Source: an uncultured Collinsella sp. (GTDB lineage: Bacteria > Actinomycetota > Coriobacteriia > Coriobacteriales > Coriobacteriaceae). Taken from it: DNA of 64,000 nucleotides. Shown piece by piece: positions 1 to 8,188 of this stretch. Every line of letters starts with the position of its first letter. Positions within the stretch are counted from its first letter, which is position 1. The position numbers were made by a program, and so were the translations under genes. The notes below the pieces were generated by a model. The model did no database searches and was not told where the DNA came from. It worked only from the letters and a program-made list of their open reading frames with translations. The stretch covers positions 122,726-186,725 of the forward strand of contig CAJJZP010000002.1 of the NCBI GenBank assembly GCA_905197665.1, written 5' to 3'.

Positions 1-1
1 C

Positions 2-217
2 GGGGGTATTCCACAAGTCATTACCGACGGCGTAGACGGAATTATGTTTCCAGTTGATGATGTTGATGCGTTGGCCACTAAGCTCGAGAATCTCATGAGC
101 GATATCTCTTACAAGGAAATGATTGGAATTCAGGGACGAGCTCGCATAAAAGATGCCTTTTCCCTTACGGCGTTTATGAACCGGCTTGGCATGGTTTACG
201 AAGATATTTGCCGGTGA
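2..217 (+). CDS. glycosyltransferase, C-terminal fragment (cut by window edge)
   Basis: Reading frame open from the left edge, 71 codons to a TGA. The visible part has the end of a group-1 (GT4-like) glycosyltransferase: a GGIPQVITDG segment followed by GIMFPVDDVDALA, the usual nucleotide-sugar-binding loop and the 'values for this site' helix of GT-B enzymes. It would transfer a sugar onto a lipid-linked repeat unit at the cytoplasmic membrane. It is the first visible member of a polysaccharide operon on the same strand. The N-terminal acceptor domain lies outside the window, so the sugar specificity cannot be judged. Confidence 0.75.
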   Translation, partial: GGIPQVITDGVDGIMFPVDDVDALATKLENLMSDISYKEMIGIQGRARIKDAFSLTAFMNRLGMVYEDICR

Positions 218-296
218 GACTCGCTTTCTTGGGCGATATTGGAGACCCGTCAGACTCCGTTTCTTATTTCCAAGTTGCACATTTAGGAGCGTGACG

Positions 297-1097
297 ATGG
301 ATAAGACTATTCATTACTGCTGGTTCGGAGGCAATCCGCTCTCTGAGACTGCTGTGAGGTCCTTGGCTTCGTGGGAGAAGTTTGCGCCTGGGTTTGAGGT
401 CAAGCAGTGGAATGAGGATAACTTCGACTTCGCATCATGCTCTTGGTCAAGGGGCGCGTATGCGGCGGGCCTCTGGGCATTTGTGTCGGACTACGCTCGC
501 TTTAAGGTCTTGTATGAGTACGGCGGCATCTATATGGATATCGGTAGCGAGCTCATACGAGACATATCGCCTCTCATGGAAAGCATTCCTTTCACTGCAA
601 TCGAAGAATCCTCGTTGACTGCCACCACCGGCTTGATTGTTGCTGTTGAGCCTCATGACCCTGTAATTCGCGCATGCGTGGAACGATATGAGTCGATGGA
701 GTTCTCCTGTGATCCTGATTTTCTCGACAAGATCACGGTGAATGAGGTATTCACTGCTGAGCTTCAAAAAATCGGCTTTGAACGCGTGAATAAAGAGCAG
801 CATTTCGGTGGCTGGCTTGCCTTGGACTCCAAAGCGTTCAACCCCGTTTACGGTTTCGGCGGTTATCACATCAAGCGTGAAACGTACAGCATCCATCGCT
901 CTTCGGGAAGCTGGGTTGAGCCCAAATATCGCATCAAGCGGAAGGTTGTGCGTAAGTGTTCCCCTTTCATTGGGCGAAGGCTTTCGCAGATTTTGGGTCG
1001 AATTCTCATGGAGCTTAGTGACGGTGGCTTGGTTGTAGGAACTAAGAGAATCTTTGGCGTTGTTCGCGAAAAGATTGCTAGAGGAGAGAGAAGTTAG
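297..1097 (+). CDS. GT32-like sugar glycosyltransferase (capsular polysaccharide synthesis type)
   Basis: 266 residues. Starts KTIHYCWFGG, the N-terminal signature of the glycosyltransferase family with a DXD-type motif (Gly_transf_sug/GT32), and has YEYGGIYMDIGSEL near residues 74-87. The usual DXD is D-x-G here, as the second Asp is replaced by Gly; some relatives may share this, so activity is not excluded. A longer in-frame start exists at 186, but the ATG at 297 follows an AGGAG and begins the conserved domain, so it is preferred. It should add a hexose to the lipid-linked polysaccharide unit in the cytosol. The next gene starts 1 nt after this stop. Confidence 0.8.
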   Translation: MDKTIHYCWFGGNPLSETAVRSLASWEKFAPGFEVKQWNEDNFDFASCSWSRGAYAAGLWAFVSDYARFKVLYEYGGIYMDIGSELIRDISPLMESIPFTAIEESSLTATTGLIVAVEPHDPVIRACVERYESMEFSCDPDFLDKITVNEVFTAELQKIGFERVNKEQHFGGWLALDSKAFNPVYGFGGYHIKRETYSIHRSSGSWVEPKYRIKRKVVRKCSPFIGRRLSQILGRILMELSDGGLVVGTKRIFGVVREKIARGERS

Positions 1098-1098
1098 A

Positions 1099-1629
1099 GT
1101 GGACGTATTCGCTAAAGATACTTATCACTATTTCGGTACGCAAGGCGTAAAGCTCGGCCGGTTATTAGGTGATTTTGGCTACCGCTATGTTTTCTATCTA
1201 AGGATGTGTCAGGCAGGGGGTTTGCGAAAACTCCTCTTCACGCTTCCGAGGAAACATCTTTCCAGGAAGTGTGGACTCGAGATTTCGCCATCAACTCAAA
1301 TTGGTGAAGGCTTCTACATTGGTCACCCTTACGGCATTACTGTAAACGCCGGCGCGAAGTTCGGCCGTAACGTGAACATCCATAAGGGATGCACCATCGG
1401 CCAAGAAAACCGTGGCCATAGAAAGGGCGTCCCTACGATTGGTGACCGCGTATATCTCGGAATTAACTCGACGGTTGCAGGTAATGTGACCATTGGAAAC
1501 GATGTCTTTATTGCCTCCAATACCTTTGTTAACCAGGATATTCCCGATCATTCGATAGTCATTGGCAACCCGTGCAAGATTATCGAAACCGATAACGCTA
1601 CTGAAGGTTACATCATCAATTTGGTTTAA
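1099..1629 (+). CDS. serine-acetyltransferase-like hexapeptide acetyltransferase
   Basis: 176 residues from a GTG with AGGAGAG upstream; an in-frame ATG at 1054 lies inside the previous gene and is less likely. The C-terminal half is a left-handed beta-helix of hexapeptide repeats (IGEGFYIGHPYGITVNAGAKFG, read across the rungs, then VNIHKGCTIG). The GHPYGI and HKGCTIGQ elements match the CysE-type serine O-acetyltransferase active site. In polysaccharide clusters such proteins acetylate sugars rather than make O-acetylserine; which applies here cannot be told from the sequence. Co-transcribed with the flanking glycan genes. Confidence 0.8.
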   Translation: MDVFAKDTYHYFGTQGVKLGRLLGDFGYRYVFYLRMCQAGGLRKLLFTLPRKHLSRKCGLEISPSTQIGEGFYIGHPYGITVNAGAKFGRNVNIHKGCTIGQENRGHRKGVPTIGDRVYLGINSTVAGNVTIGNDVFIASNTFVNQDIPDHSIVIGNPCKIIETDNATEGYIINLV

Positions 1630-1659
1630 CGAGCTTGCGAATAGTTAGGCGGTAAGATA

Positions 1660-2745
1660 TTGAAACGCATAGGCATCCTCACATTTTCGAATACCGTAAA
1701 TTATGGTGCTTCGCTACAAGCATGTGCTCTGCGCAGGACCGTGATGTCGTTGGGCTGCGACTGCGAAGTGCTCAATTACAGCAATAAGGAACTCGATGAT
1801 CGAGAGTTGGGTACGTGCTTCTCGTTCAATCCTTCGGATGCCGTTCGCTATTTCCTTCGCAGGGGTTTTGAGCGCCAGAGGCTTAATTCGTTCAGTCGAT
1901 TTGCTAAGCGCAATCTAAGCCCTACGGGAAAGCTGGATAAGCAAGCTCTTATTGATAGAGCCAAGAGCCTCGACTGCGTCCTCATTGGCAGCGATCAGGT
2001 TTTCAATCCTCGGGTTAATGGGCATGACCCAGTCTTCTTGGGTGAAGGCATCGCTGAAGTTACAAAGGTCGCGTCTTATGCTGCCAGTCTGGGAGATGCG
2101 ACGGCAGAATCCATTTTGGCATGCGATGAAGGCGCGGCCGACAGGCTGGCAAAGTTCACTGGTCTTTCCGTTAGGGAACCGAGCTCTATGGAGGTCCTTA
2201 GCGAGATGGGGCTCGAATCTGTATTTATGCCTGATCCGACCCTGCTTCTTACGGGCGATGACTGGTCGGCGTTAGCCTCAGATGACGGCTTGGATACGAT
2301 ACCTCAATCCTATGTTCTGCTTTATACGCTTAACTCTGAGCAAAAACTCGTGGATCGAGCTAGGAAGATCGCCAGCGAGCTCGGCGTTCCTGTCGTCTGC
2401 ATTCATTACAACACGAAGAAATTCCCCGGCATGATTAACGTGAGGGGTATCGGTCCGGCTGCTTTCTTGAAGCTTGTTAGTGAGGCGTCGTTTGTTTGCA
2501 CGGACTCCTTCCACGGCGCCTGCTTCTCCATGAATTTCAATAAGTCGTTTGTCGTTAAAACGTCGGACTCCGCCGTTCAGAGTAACGTCAGGATTACAGA
2601 CCTGCTCGCACGTTATGGAATTGAGGGTTGTCTGTATCGAGACGAGGTCGTTACTTCGGCTGTTGACTATGGTCATGCAAACCAGACCCTCTCACATGAC
2701 CGTGATACAGCGCGTGCCTTTATCGCTCGCTGCATTGGATTGTAG
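1660..2745 (+). CDS. polysaccharide pyruvyl transferase family protein
   Basis: 361 residues from a TTG start. Opens with GILTFSNTVNYGASLQACAL, the family hallmark, and ends with the conserved CTDSFHGACFSMNF block (about residues 282-295) that contains the catalytic-site His. The middle has CVLIGSDQVFNP, also typical. Members transfer pyruvate from phosphoenolpyruvate to form ketals on cell-wall or exopolysaccharide sugars. The Fe-S protein at 5578 is its common genomic companion. No strong Shine-Dalgarno site is visible, so the exact start is uncertain by a few codons. Confidence 0.85.
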   Translation: MKRIGILTFSNTVNYGASLQACALRRTVMSLGCDCEVLNYSNKELDDRELGTCFSFNPSDAVRYFLRRGFERQRLNSFSRFAKRNLSPTGKLDKQALIDRAKSLDCVLIGSDQVFNPRVNGHDPVFLGEGIAEVTKVASYAASLGDATAESILACDEGAADRLAKFTGLSVREPSSMEVLSEMGLESVFMPDPTLLLTGDDWSALASDDGLDTIPQSYVLLYTLNSEQKLVDRARKIASELGVPVVCIHYNTKKFPGMINVRGIGPAAFLKLVSEASFVCTDSFHGACFSMNFNKSFVVKTSDSAVQSNVRITDLLARYGIEGCLYRDEVVTSAVDYGHANQTLSHDRDTARAFIARCIGL

Positions 2746-2761
2746 GTGTCGTTTCTGGCTT

Positions 2762-4252
2762 ATGTTTGCAAAGAATACTTTTTGGAACTTGGTCTACCAG
2801 TTGACCGCTATCGTTGCCGGCTTCCTCGTCCCAAGGGCGATTATTGGCGTATATGGATCCGAGGTTAACGGTCTGGTGACCTCTCTAACTCAGTTTATTG
2901 GTTATTTCGCACTTGTCGAAGCTGGTATTTCTGGTGCGGCGACCTTCGCTCTATATAAGCCTATTGCTAAGGGCGACTGGGATGGGATTAACGTCGTGGC
3001 TTCGGCCTCGAAGGTCTTTTATCAGAAGTCGGGCATGTTGTTTCTTGTCTTGCTGGTTGGCCTTTCGGTCGTTTATCCCATATTTGTCTCGGTAGGTTCG
3101 CTTGCGCCTTGGGAGATCATGGTGCTTACCTTCCTGTTGGGTGCCAAGATCGTCGTGGATTTCTTTTCCCTCGCCAAGTACCAAGTTTTCCTTACCGCCG
3201 ATCAAAAGAACTGGCTCATTCAACTCGCATCGACGGTCTTCACGCTGGTTAACACGGCCGTCATTTTCTTGTTTGCCTATCTCCATGCTCCTGTTGTCGC
3301 TGTCTATGCGTTGGCTCTCTCTGCGGTTTTTGCGCGCAGCCTGATTCTCGCTCTGTATACACGCCGCCATTATCCGAAGCTCAATTGCAAGGTTGATTAC
3401 GGTGACTATCAGCTACCCCAGAGATGGGATGCGTTGTTTCTCCAAATCTTGGGAGCCGTTCAGTCGGGCGCGCCCGTTATTTTGGCGACCTTCCTCTGTA
3501 GGAGCATGAGTGAAGTTAGCGTTCTTGCTGTTTACATGCTCGTATCTACGGGGCTACAGATGATTCCGAATGTCCTTGGTACAGGGCTTCAGGCGCTCTT
3601 TGGTCGACAGATTGCTGAGGGAGACTACGAGGGTCTTCGGTCTTCCTATAAGCCATATCGAGCGCTTGTGTACGCAGTCTCCGCTGTGGCATGCGGATGT
3701 GCTTTTTCATTGATTATGCCGTTTGTTGATTTGTATGCAGGCGGGTTTCACGATGCAAATTACCACAATGTCCTGCTCGGTTTCCTCGTCGTCCTAAATG
3801 TTTTTCTCTATCATGGCAAGTCGTCCCAGGGCCTACTTGTAATTGCTGCTGGCATGTACCGTGAGACTAGGGCGCAGACCTGCTTGCAGGCTGCACTCAT
3901 TATCGTCTTGGGTATCCCACTCACAATGCGTTTTGGGGTCGTCGGCACAATTGCTGCGTCCTGCGTATCCAATCTATACCGCGTGATTGACCTTTTGCTC
4001 TACGAGCCTCGTAAAATCTCGAAGGACTCTCTTTCGAGTTCGTTTTGGTCGTTTGGCGTGTATGTATTACAGACCGTTCTCGTGGCCATGCCTGGCTATC
4101 TACTGTCTTGCTTCGCTGGAAGTTGGACAGGATGGATTGCGGTCGCCATCGGTCTTGTCATTTGGGGCGCAGTCGCCGCATGCGCGACGCTCTATTTCTT
4201 CGACAGGCCTAGCTATAGTTCGATTATTGGTCGTTTTATGAGGATTAAATAG
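2762..4252 (+). CDS. polysaccharide flippase, Wzx/MATE-like (MOP superfamily)
   Basis: About 496 residues with roughly 12-14 hydrophobic segments. The N-terminal FAKNTFWNLVYQLTAIVAGF is typical of oligosaccharide flippases: a short basic end followed by TM1. An upstream open frame to 2549 overlaps the pyruvyltransferase gene in another phase, so ATG 2762 is chosen; it begins the conserved family sequence. It should move undecaprenyl-linked repeat units to the outer face of the membrane for the polymerase encoded next. The stop and the next ATG are 1 nt apart, which implies translational coupling. Confidence 0.88.
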   Translation: MFAKNTFWNLVYQLTAIVAGFLVPRAIIGVYGSEVNGLVTSLTQFIGYFALVEAGISGAATFALYKPIAKGDWDGINVVASASKVFYQKSGMLFLVLLVGLSVVYPIFVSVGSLAPWEIMVLTFLLGAKIVVDFFSLAKYQVFLTADQKNWLIQLASTVFTLVNTAVIFLFAYLHAPVVAVYALALSAVFARSLILALYTRRHYPKLNCKVDYGDYQLPQRWDALFLQILGAVQSGAPVILATFLCRSMSEVSVLAVYMLVSTGLQMIPNVLGTGLQALFGRQIAEGDYEGLRSSYKPYRALVYAVSAVACGCAFSLIMPFVDLYAGGFHDANYHNVLLGFLVVLNVFLYHGKSSQGLLVIAAGMYRETRAQTCLQAALIIVLGIPLTMRFGVVGTIAASCVSNLYRVIDLLLYEPRKISKDSLSSSFWSFGVYVLQTVLVAMPGYLLSCFAGSWTGWIAVAIGLVIWGAVAACATLYFFDRPSYSSIIGRFMRIK

Positions 4253-4253
4253 G

Positions 4254-5597
4254 ATGAATTATTTCAGCGCGTCTAGGGCCGGTGTTGAGTCTTGCTCTGA
4301 GTTAGAGCGACGCTTTTCCCTAAATGATGGGTCCATGGTGTTCATTCCACTGCTCTTTTACGCCTTTTTCTGCCAATCGCTCGCTGCTTCTGCGCTTGCA
4401 CTCGATGTCTGCCTCCTGCTATCTGCTACGGCGTTTCTCCTGCATTTTGTGACTAACAGAAGATTTGCTTGCAAAAGATTTGGCCTTGAGCTGGCTTGGG
4501 CACCTTTCTTTGTGCTGTTCTTTATTCATAGTTTGATATACGGTGTGGCTAATTTAACCCTGCTCGTAGTTTATACGCTTCTATTTCTGTGCATGTATGT
4601 TGCGGCAGGCGAGCGATCCTGGGTCACTTCATGCCTTAGGGTTCTTGTCGCCTTTGCAGCATTTCATGCGTTCTGCACCATCGTCTTCTGGCTAGTCCCC
4701 GCACTTTATCTGCCAGTTAAATCTGCCTTCTTTTCAGGTAGCTATATGGCTAGGGACTATCGCTCTGGCTTCACGGCGCACTACAGCACTAATTCGATTT
4801 ATTTGAGTTTGGGTCTCGTCTCTTGGGCCTGTGGTCTTGCTGGTAGCAGGGAAAAGGTTCGGATTAAAGATTTGATGCTGAGCCTGATGCTCTTGCTTGC
4901 GCTTTTTCTGACTACTAAGCGGGGCCCTTTGGTTGCATCCGTTGCTGCTATCGTCATCTCGTGTCTGTTCGTAAATAGAAAGAAGCTTTCCGGGACGATG
5001 CTCAAGACCTTGGTTGTTGCTGCAATCGCTGTAATAGCTGTCGGCGTTCTTGCTACGTTTGTTCCCGCTGTTCAGGCGACTCTTGAGAGGTTTATTGAGC
5101 TTTCAGATGATGAAACGGGCAATGGCAGAAGCTATTTGTACGATTGCGCTTGGAGTATGTTTTATGCAAAACCCTTACTTGGTTGTGGTTGGGGGACTTA
5201 TTCCAAGTATGTTGCCACTACCTCCCTTGGTGCAATGTACAGCAATCTTGGCTTTTCGTCGATGAGTGCTCACAACGTATACCTTCAGTTGCTTGCCGAG
5301 ACGGGTGTGATTGGCCTTGCGGCTTTTGTTGTGCCTGCGTTTCTCTCCATCCTTGCAGCCATGCATCGATCTGAATCTCTTTTAGAGGAAGGTCCTTATG
5401 GGGACTCCTTTTGCTTGTGGGCCTGTTTGGGTGTTCAGATTTTCTTTCTAATTTATTGCTTTTCAGGCAACCCTTTATACGATCCGCAGTGCTACATACC
5501 GTATTTCATTTCATGTGTGGCGGCGTTTGCTATTTGCGGCTCAGACAAGATGATTCTTAACGATAGGGAGGGATTCCATGGATATCTGCAAAGATAG
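4254..5597 (+). CDS. O-antigen polymerase/ligase family membrane protein (Wzy-like)
   Basis: 447 residues, about ten or more membrane spans, with a long extracytoplasmic loop around residues 270-350. That loop includes GNGRSYLYDCAWSMF and PLLGCGWGTYSKY, the pattern seen in Wzy/WaaL-type proteins (G-R-x6-W...GxGxG). The Wzx-like gene just upstream makes a Wzy polymerase role more likely than a ligase. It would join flipped repeat units at the membrane outer face. Its end overlaps the following gene by 20 nt. Confidence 0.82.
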   Translation: MNYFSASRAGVESCSELERRFSLNDGSMVFIPLLFYAFFCQSLAASALALDVCLLLSATAFLLHFVTNRRFACKRFGLELAWAPFFVLFFIHSLIYGVANLTLLVVYTLLFLCMYVAAGERSWVTSCLRVLVAFAAFHAFCTIVFWLVPALYLPVKSAFFSGSYMARDYRSGFTAHYSTNSIYLSLGLVSWACGLAGSREKVRIKDLMLSLMLLLALFLTTKRGPLVASVAAIVISCLFVNRKKLSGTMLKTLVVAAIAVIAVGVLATFVPAVQATLERFIELSDDETGNGRSYLYDCAWSMFYAKPLLGCGWGTYSKYVATTSLGAMYSNLGFSSMSAHNVYLQLLAETGVIGLAAFVVPAFLSILAAMHRSESLLEEGPYGDSFCLWACLGVQIFFLIYCFSGNPLYDPQCYIPYFISCVAAFAICGSDKMILNDREGFHGYLQR

Positions 5598-6732
5598 TCA
5601 ACGCTGTACCGGGTGCTCTGCGTGTCTGTCTGTGTGTCCTCGATCGGCGATTCAGATTGTAGAAGACTCTCATGGGTTTTACCGTCCGAAGATTGACGAA
5701 TCAAAATGTGTTGAGTGCGGTTTGTGCCAGAGGGTATGTCCGGCTAATGGTTTGACGAGCGACGATCTGAAGATGAACTATCGTCGGGTATTGGCTTATC
5801 AGGCTGACGACGCCGAACGCGCAAAAAGTTCCTCGGGTGCCGCGTTTTGGACCTTGGCTACTTACGTCCTAAATAATGGCGGCGTCGTTTACGGCGCTTG
5901 CTTCGATGAAGATTTCCGCGTTGTTCAGCGGCGTTGTGCCTCTGTTGACGACGCGCAATCTTGTCGAGGCTCAAAATACTCACAGGGCTTCGTTGGCTCT
6001 TCATATGTCGAAGCATATAACGACTTGAAACAAGGTCTTGACGTGCTCTACAGCGGAACCCCATGCCAAATTGCGGGTCTTAGGAGTTTTCTGTCTAAGA
6101 AAAACTATTCCGGACAGTTGGTTACCTGCGATTTAATCTGCCATGGCACACCTAGTAATCGTATGTTCCGCGAATACATTTCCTTTTTGGAAAAAAAGTC
6201 CGGAAAGAAGGTCATCAAATATTTTCATCGCCCCAAGGACAGAGGTTGGGGAGTCCATGTCGAGAAGGCTCTCTTGGACGACGGCACTGCTCTCTATGAC
6301 ACGATTGAATCTAATACTTGGCGAGATGTGTTCTATAGCAATAACGCTTTAAATTCCAGCTGTTATAACTGCGCCTATACCGACGTCAACAGGGTTTCCG
6401 ACTTTACTCTTGCTGATTTTCTTGGCGTCGATCGAGTTCGCAAAGGTTTTAATGATCATAAGGGACTTTCTGTTGTTATGGTTAATAGTGAGCTAGCCGA
6501 GCGTATTGTCGCATCTGGTGTATTTGAGCCCGGCGTAACAGATATATCTCTTGAAGAGGTGCTGCCCGGTAATCCGATGCTGGAGAGGTCGTCCTCTCCG
6601 CAGGGTAACGTTGATGGTTTCTGGAAGGCTTATGAGCATAAGGGGTTCGAGGGCACTGCTCGGTTTGTTGGCGCCTACGGCTTCGTGAAATCTCTCAAGA
6701 CTCTTGTGAAACAGCTTATTAAAAGGAAATAG
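5578..6732 (+). CDS. 4Fe-4S protein, coenzyme F420 hydrogenase/dehydrogenase beta-subunit family
   Basis: 384 residues. The N-terminus has two ferredoxin-type clusters: CTGCSACLSVCP (about residues 10-21) and CVECGLCQRVCP (about 43-54). The FrhB-type domain follows, with SGAAFW, YSGTPCQIAGLR, CDLICHGTPS and a later CYNCAYTDV. The family is flavin-dependent in F420 enzymes, but in polysaccharide clusters it recurs next to pyruvyltransferases, where its substrate is unknown. That context is reproduced here with the gene at 1660. No F420 biosynthesis gene is in the window, so an F420 role is not supported. Confidence 0.85.
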   Translation: MDICKDSQRCTGCSACLSVCPRSAIQIVEDSHGFYRPKIDESKCVECGLCQRVCPANGLTSDDLKMNYRRVLAYQADDAERAKSSSGAAFWTLATYVLNNGGVVYGACFDEDFRVVQRRCASVDDAQSCRGSKYSQGFVGSSYVEAYNDLKQGLDVLYSGTPCQIAGLRSFLSKKNYSGQLVTCDLICHGTPSNRMFREYISFLEKKSGKKVIKYFHRPKDRGWGVHVEKALLDDGTALYDTIESNTWRDVFYSNNALNSSCYNCAYTDVNRVSDFTLADFLGVDRVRKGFNDHKGLSVVMVNSELAERIVASGVFEPGVTDISLEEVLPGNPMLERSSSPQGNVDGFWKAYEHKGFEGTARFVGAYGFVKSLKTLVKQLIKRK

Positions 6733-6750
6733 TTACTAGGGGCGTTTCTC

Positions 6751-7242
6751 TTGAATTTAATGGACTTTGTTGAGCATGTGGCGACCTGGATTTATGTCCG
6801 GGGTAAGTTGGCGTTTCTTGCAGGGAGATTCCCTGGCCAGATAACCATGACGAAGGCTTTCAGGCGACCGTTTTATTGTCGCGTATCGGATAAAGGCGTT
6901 ATTAGCGTCGGTGAACGAACGTCTTTCAATTACGGTTGCGTCCTGATTGCTCATGAACGAATTGAGATTGGTAGAGGCTGCCTATTTGGTCCAAACGTCC
7001 ATGTGTATGACTTCGACCACGGTATGTCGCAGGATGGGATCATGTATCGGGACCAGCCGACTACGACAGCGCCCGTGCATATTGGCGACAACGTCTGGCT
7101 TGGCGCGAATGTCGTGGTGCTTAAAGGTGTAGCCATTGGCGATAATGCGGTCATCGCTGCGAATAGCGTTGTTTCTAAAGATGTACCCGCGAATATGCTA
7201 TTTCACGAAAAACGGGATCTAGTTTACAGAGAGCTTCGATAG
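6751..7242 (+). CDS. hexapeptide-repeat acyltransferase (maltose/galactoside acetyltransferase-like)
   Basis: 163 residues from TTG 6751, with an AGGGG 7 nt upstream; ATG 6760 is an in-frame alternative. Left-handed beta-helix repeats run through the protein, and the VYDFDHGMSQDG and IGDNVWLGANVVVLKGV segments contain the His-bearing loop and the rung characteristic of LacA/Maa-type O-acetyltransferases. It probably O-acetylates a sugar of the surface polysaccharide. It is the last gene of the operon; a strong terminator follows about 90 nt downstream. Confidence 0.83.
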   Translation: MNLMDFVEHVATWIYVRGKLAFLAGRFPGQITMTKAFRRPFYCRVSDKGVISVGERTSFNYGCVLIAHERIEIGRGCLFGPNVHVYDFDHGMSQDGIMYRDQPTTTAPVHIGDNVWLGANVVVLKGVAIGDNAVIAANSVVSKDVPANMLFHEKRDLVYRELR

Positions 7243-7332
7243 GTTGCTGGATTGGCTTTCAATTCACGATGTACGCTGATCCGATAAAGCAGTATTGATA
7301 ATGGCTTAATTGGATTAAAGCGTGCTTGCATT

Positions 7333-7365
7333 AGGGGTATCGGCTTGGGTCGATACCCCTTTTTA
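7333..7365 (+). terminator. rho-independent terminator of the polysaccharide operon
   Basis: Perfect 10-bp stem AGGGGTATCG / CGATACCCCT with loop GCTTGGGT, followed at once by TTTTT. It sits 90 nt after the last acyltransferase gene and marks the operon end. Confidence 0.9.
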
Positions 7366-7609
7366 ACCGGTTTGAAACCGCATCACTGGTAACGTCAAGT
7401 TTTTTGGAAATTGACAACCACATGACGGAGCACGGTCCGCGCTCTGTCATGTGGTCTCTGGCGGCTAAGCAGCGAATCACAGACGAATGGGATACGTGCC
7501 GAATTTGCGAACATCGTAACGGTCGACGAGGAACTGCTGTGCAAGGAAATGAAGACTCCTCCGAGGAAGACCATCGAGGAGGCGCCCAGCGCGCTGCTCG
7601 ATGAGGAAG
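7366..7609. other. non-coding or degenerate stretch with one hairpin
   Basis: No convincing gene. A near-perfect 14-bp inverted repeat (one mismatch) lies at 7418-7454, arms CCACATGACGGAGC and GCTCTGTCATGTGG around a 9-nt loop. A short open frame after it reads like the end of a small acidic protein but has no start or recognisable family, so it is not called. Confidence 0.5.
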
Positions 7610-7892
7610 CTAATGGGGGATGGTGCTGTCGGTTGCGCTGGTCGCGCTGACGGGGGCGGCGTTGTTGTTTCTTTTGACATCTACTGCGGAATCACTTGAG
7701 TCGGTGGTGTTTGAGCTTGTGGTCCCTTCGGCCTTGTCAGTATCGCTTATTGCTGTCTTAGTTTGTGCCTGTTGCGCGGCTGTTGCTTGAGGCCGCATGG
7801 CTTCTGCGATGACCGCCATGGGTATTGGTGCGCTTGCCATGGACATGCGCGCGATTGCACATGGTGGGCGATAGGGGGGCGTAGCGGAGCCT
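7610..7892 (-). pseudogene. decayed copy of the secreted transglutaminase gene, N-terminal remnant
   Basis: On the minus strand the frame ending at 7610 encodes a run such as IPMAVIAEAMRPQATA, which aligns with MPMAAIAEAIQPQETA at the start of the transglutaminase-like gene at 9648. The ribosome-binding region GAGAGGCTCCGCT is kept, but the ATG that follows it in the intact copy is ACG here. The frame stops after about 90 residues without reaching any catalytic domain. I read it as a start-less, truncated paralogue left from a tandem duplication. Confidence 0.75.
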
Positions 7893-8005
7893 CTCTGGGA
7901 GCAGGCGATAGGGTCCAAAAGAAGCACCGGGCTAGCATGCCGCGCATATTTTGTTGGGGTTTTCGGAAACACCAGTAAACATCAGCGAGCTTTCTGTGTT
8001 AGCGA
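7886..8005. repeat. direct repeat copy A: upstream region of the decayed transglutaminase copy
   Basis: About 120 bp that clearly resembles 9648-9775, in the same orientation. Shared blocks include TAGCGGAGCCTCTC, ATAGGGTCC, TTTTGTTGGGG and ACATCAGCGA(A/G)CTTTCTG. It represents the promoter and 5' leader of the duplicated gene. Confidence 0.8.
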
Positions 8006-8188
8006 TGGAATAATTTAGCCAAATATAGTCGGCCGAGATTGACCAATCCCGGCCGACCCATTTTAGCCAGCACGCCCGCATCTATGACTTTCCTATCGCA
8101 TTCCTACATCCCCTCGGGCTGGATCCCCCTCACCTTCACCGCCTGGGGGACGGCATCCACCGAGCAGGTGTCGAGCCCCTGCCGCGGT

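Noticed and set aside
7404..7604. 66-codon plus-strand ORF after the first terminator
   Set aside because: No ribosome site and no family; an overlapping frame looks like a small antitoxin end, but there is no start or partner.
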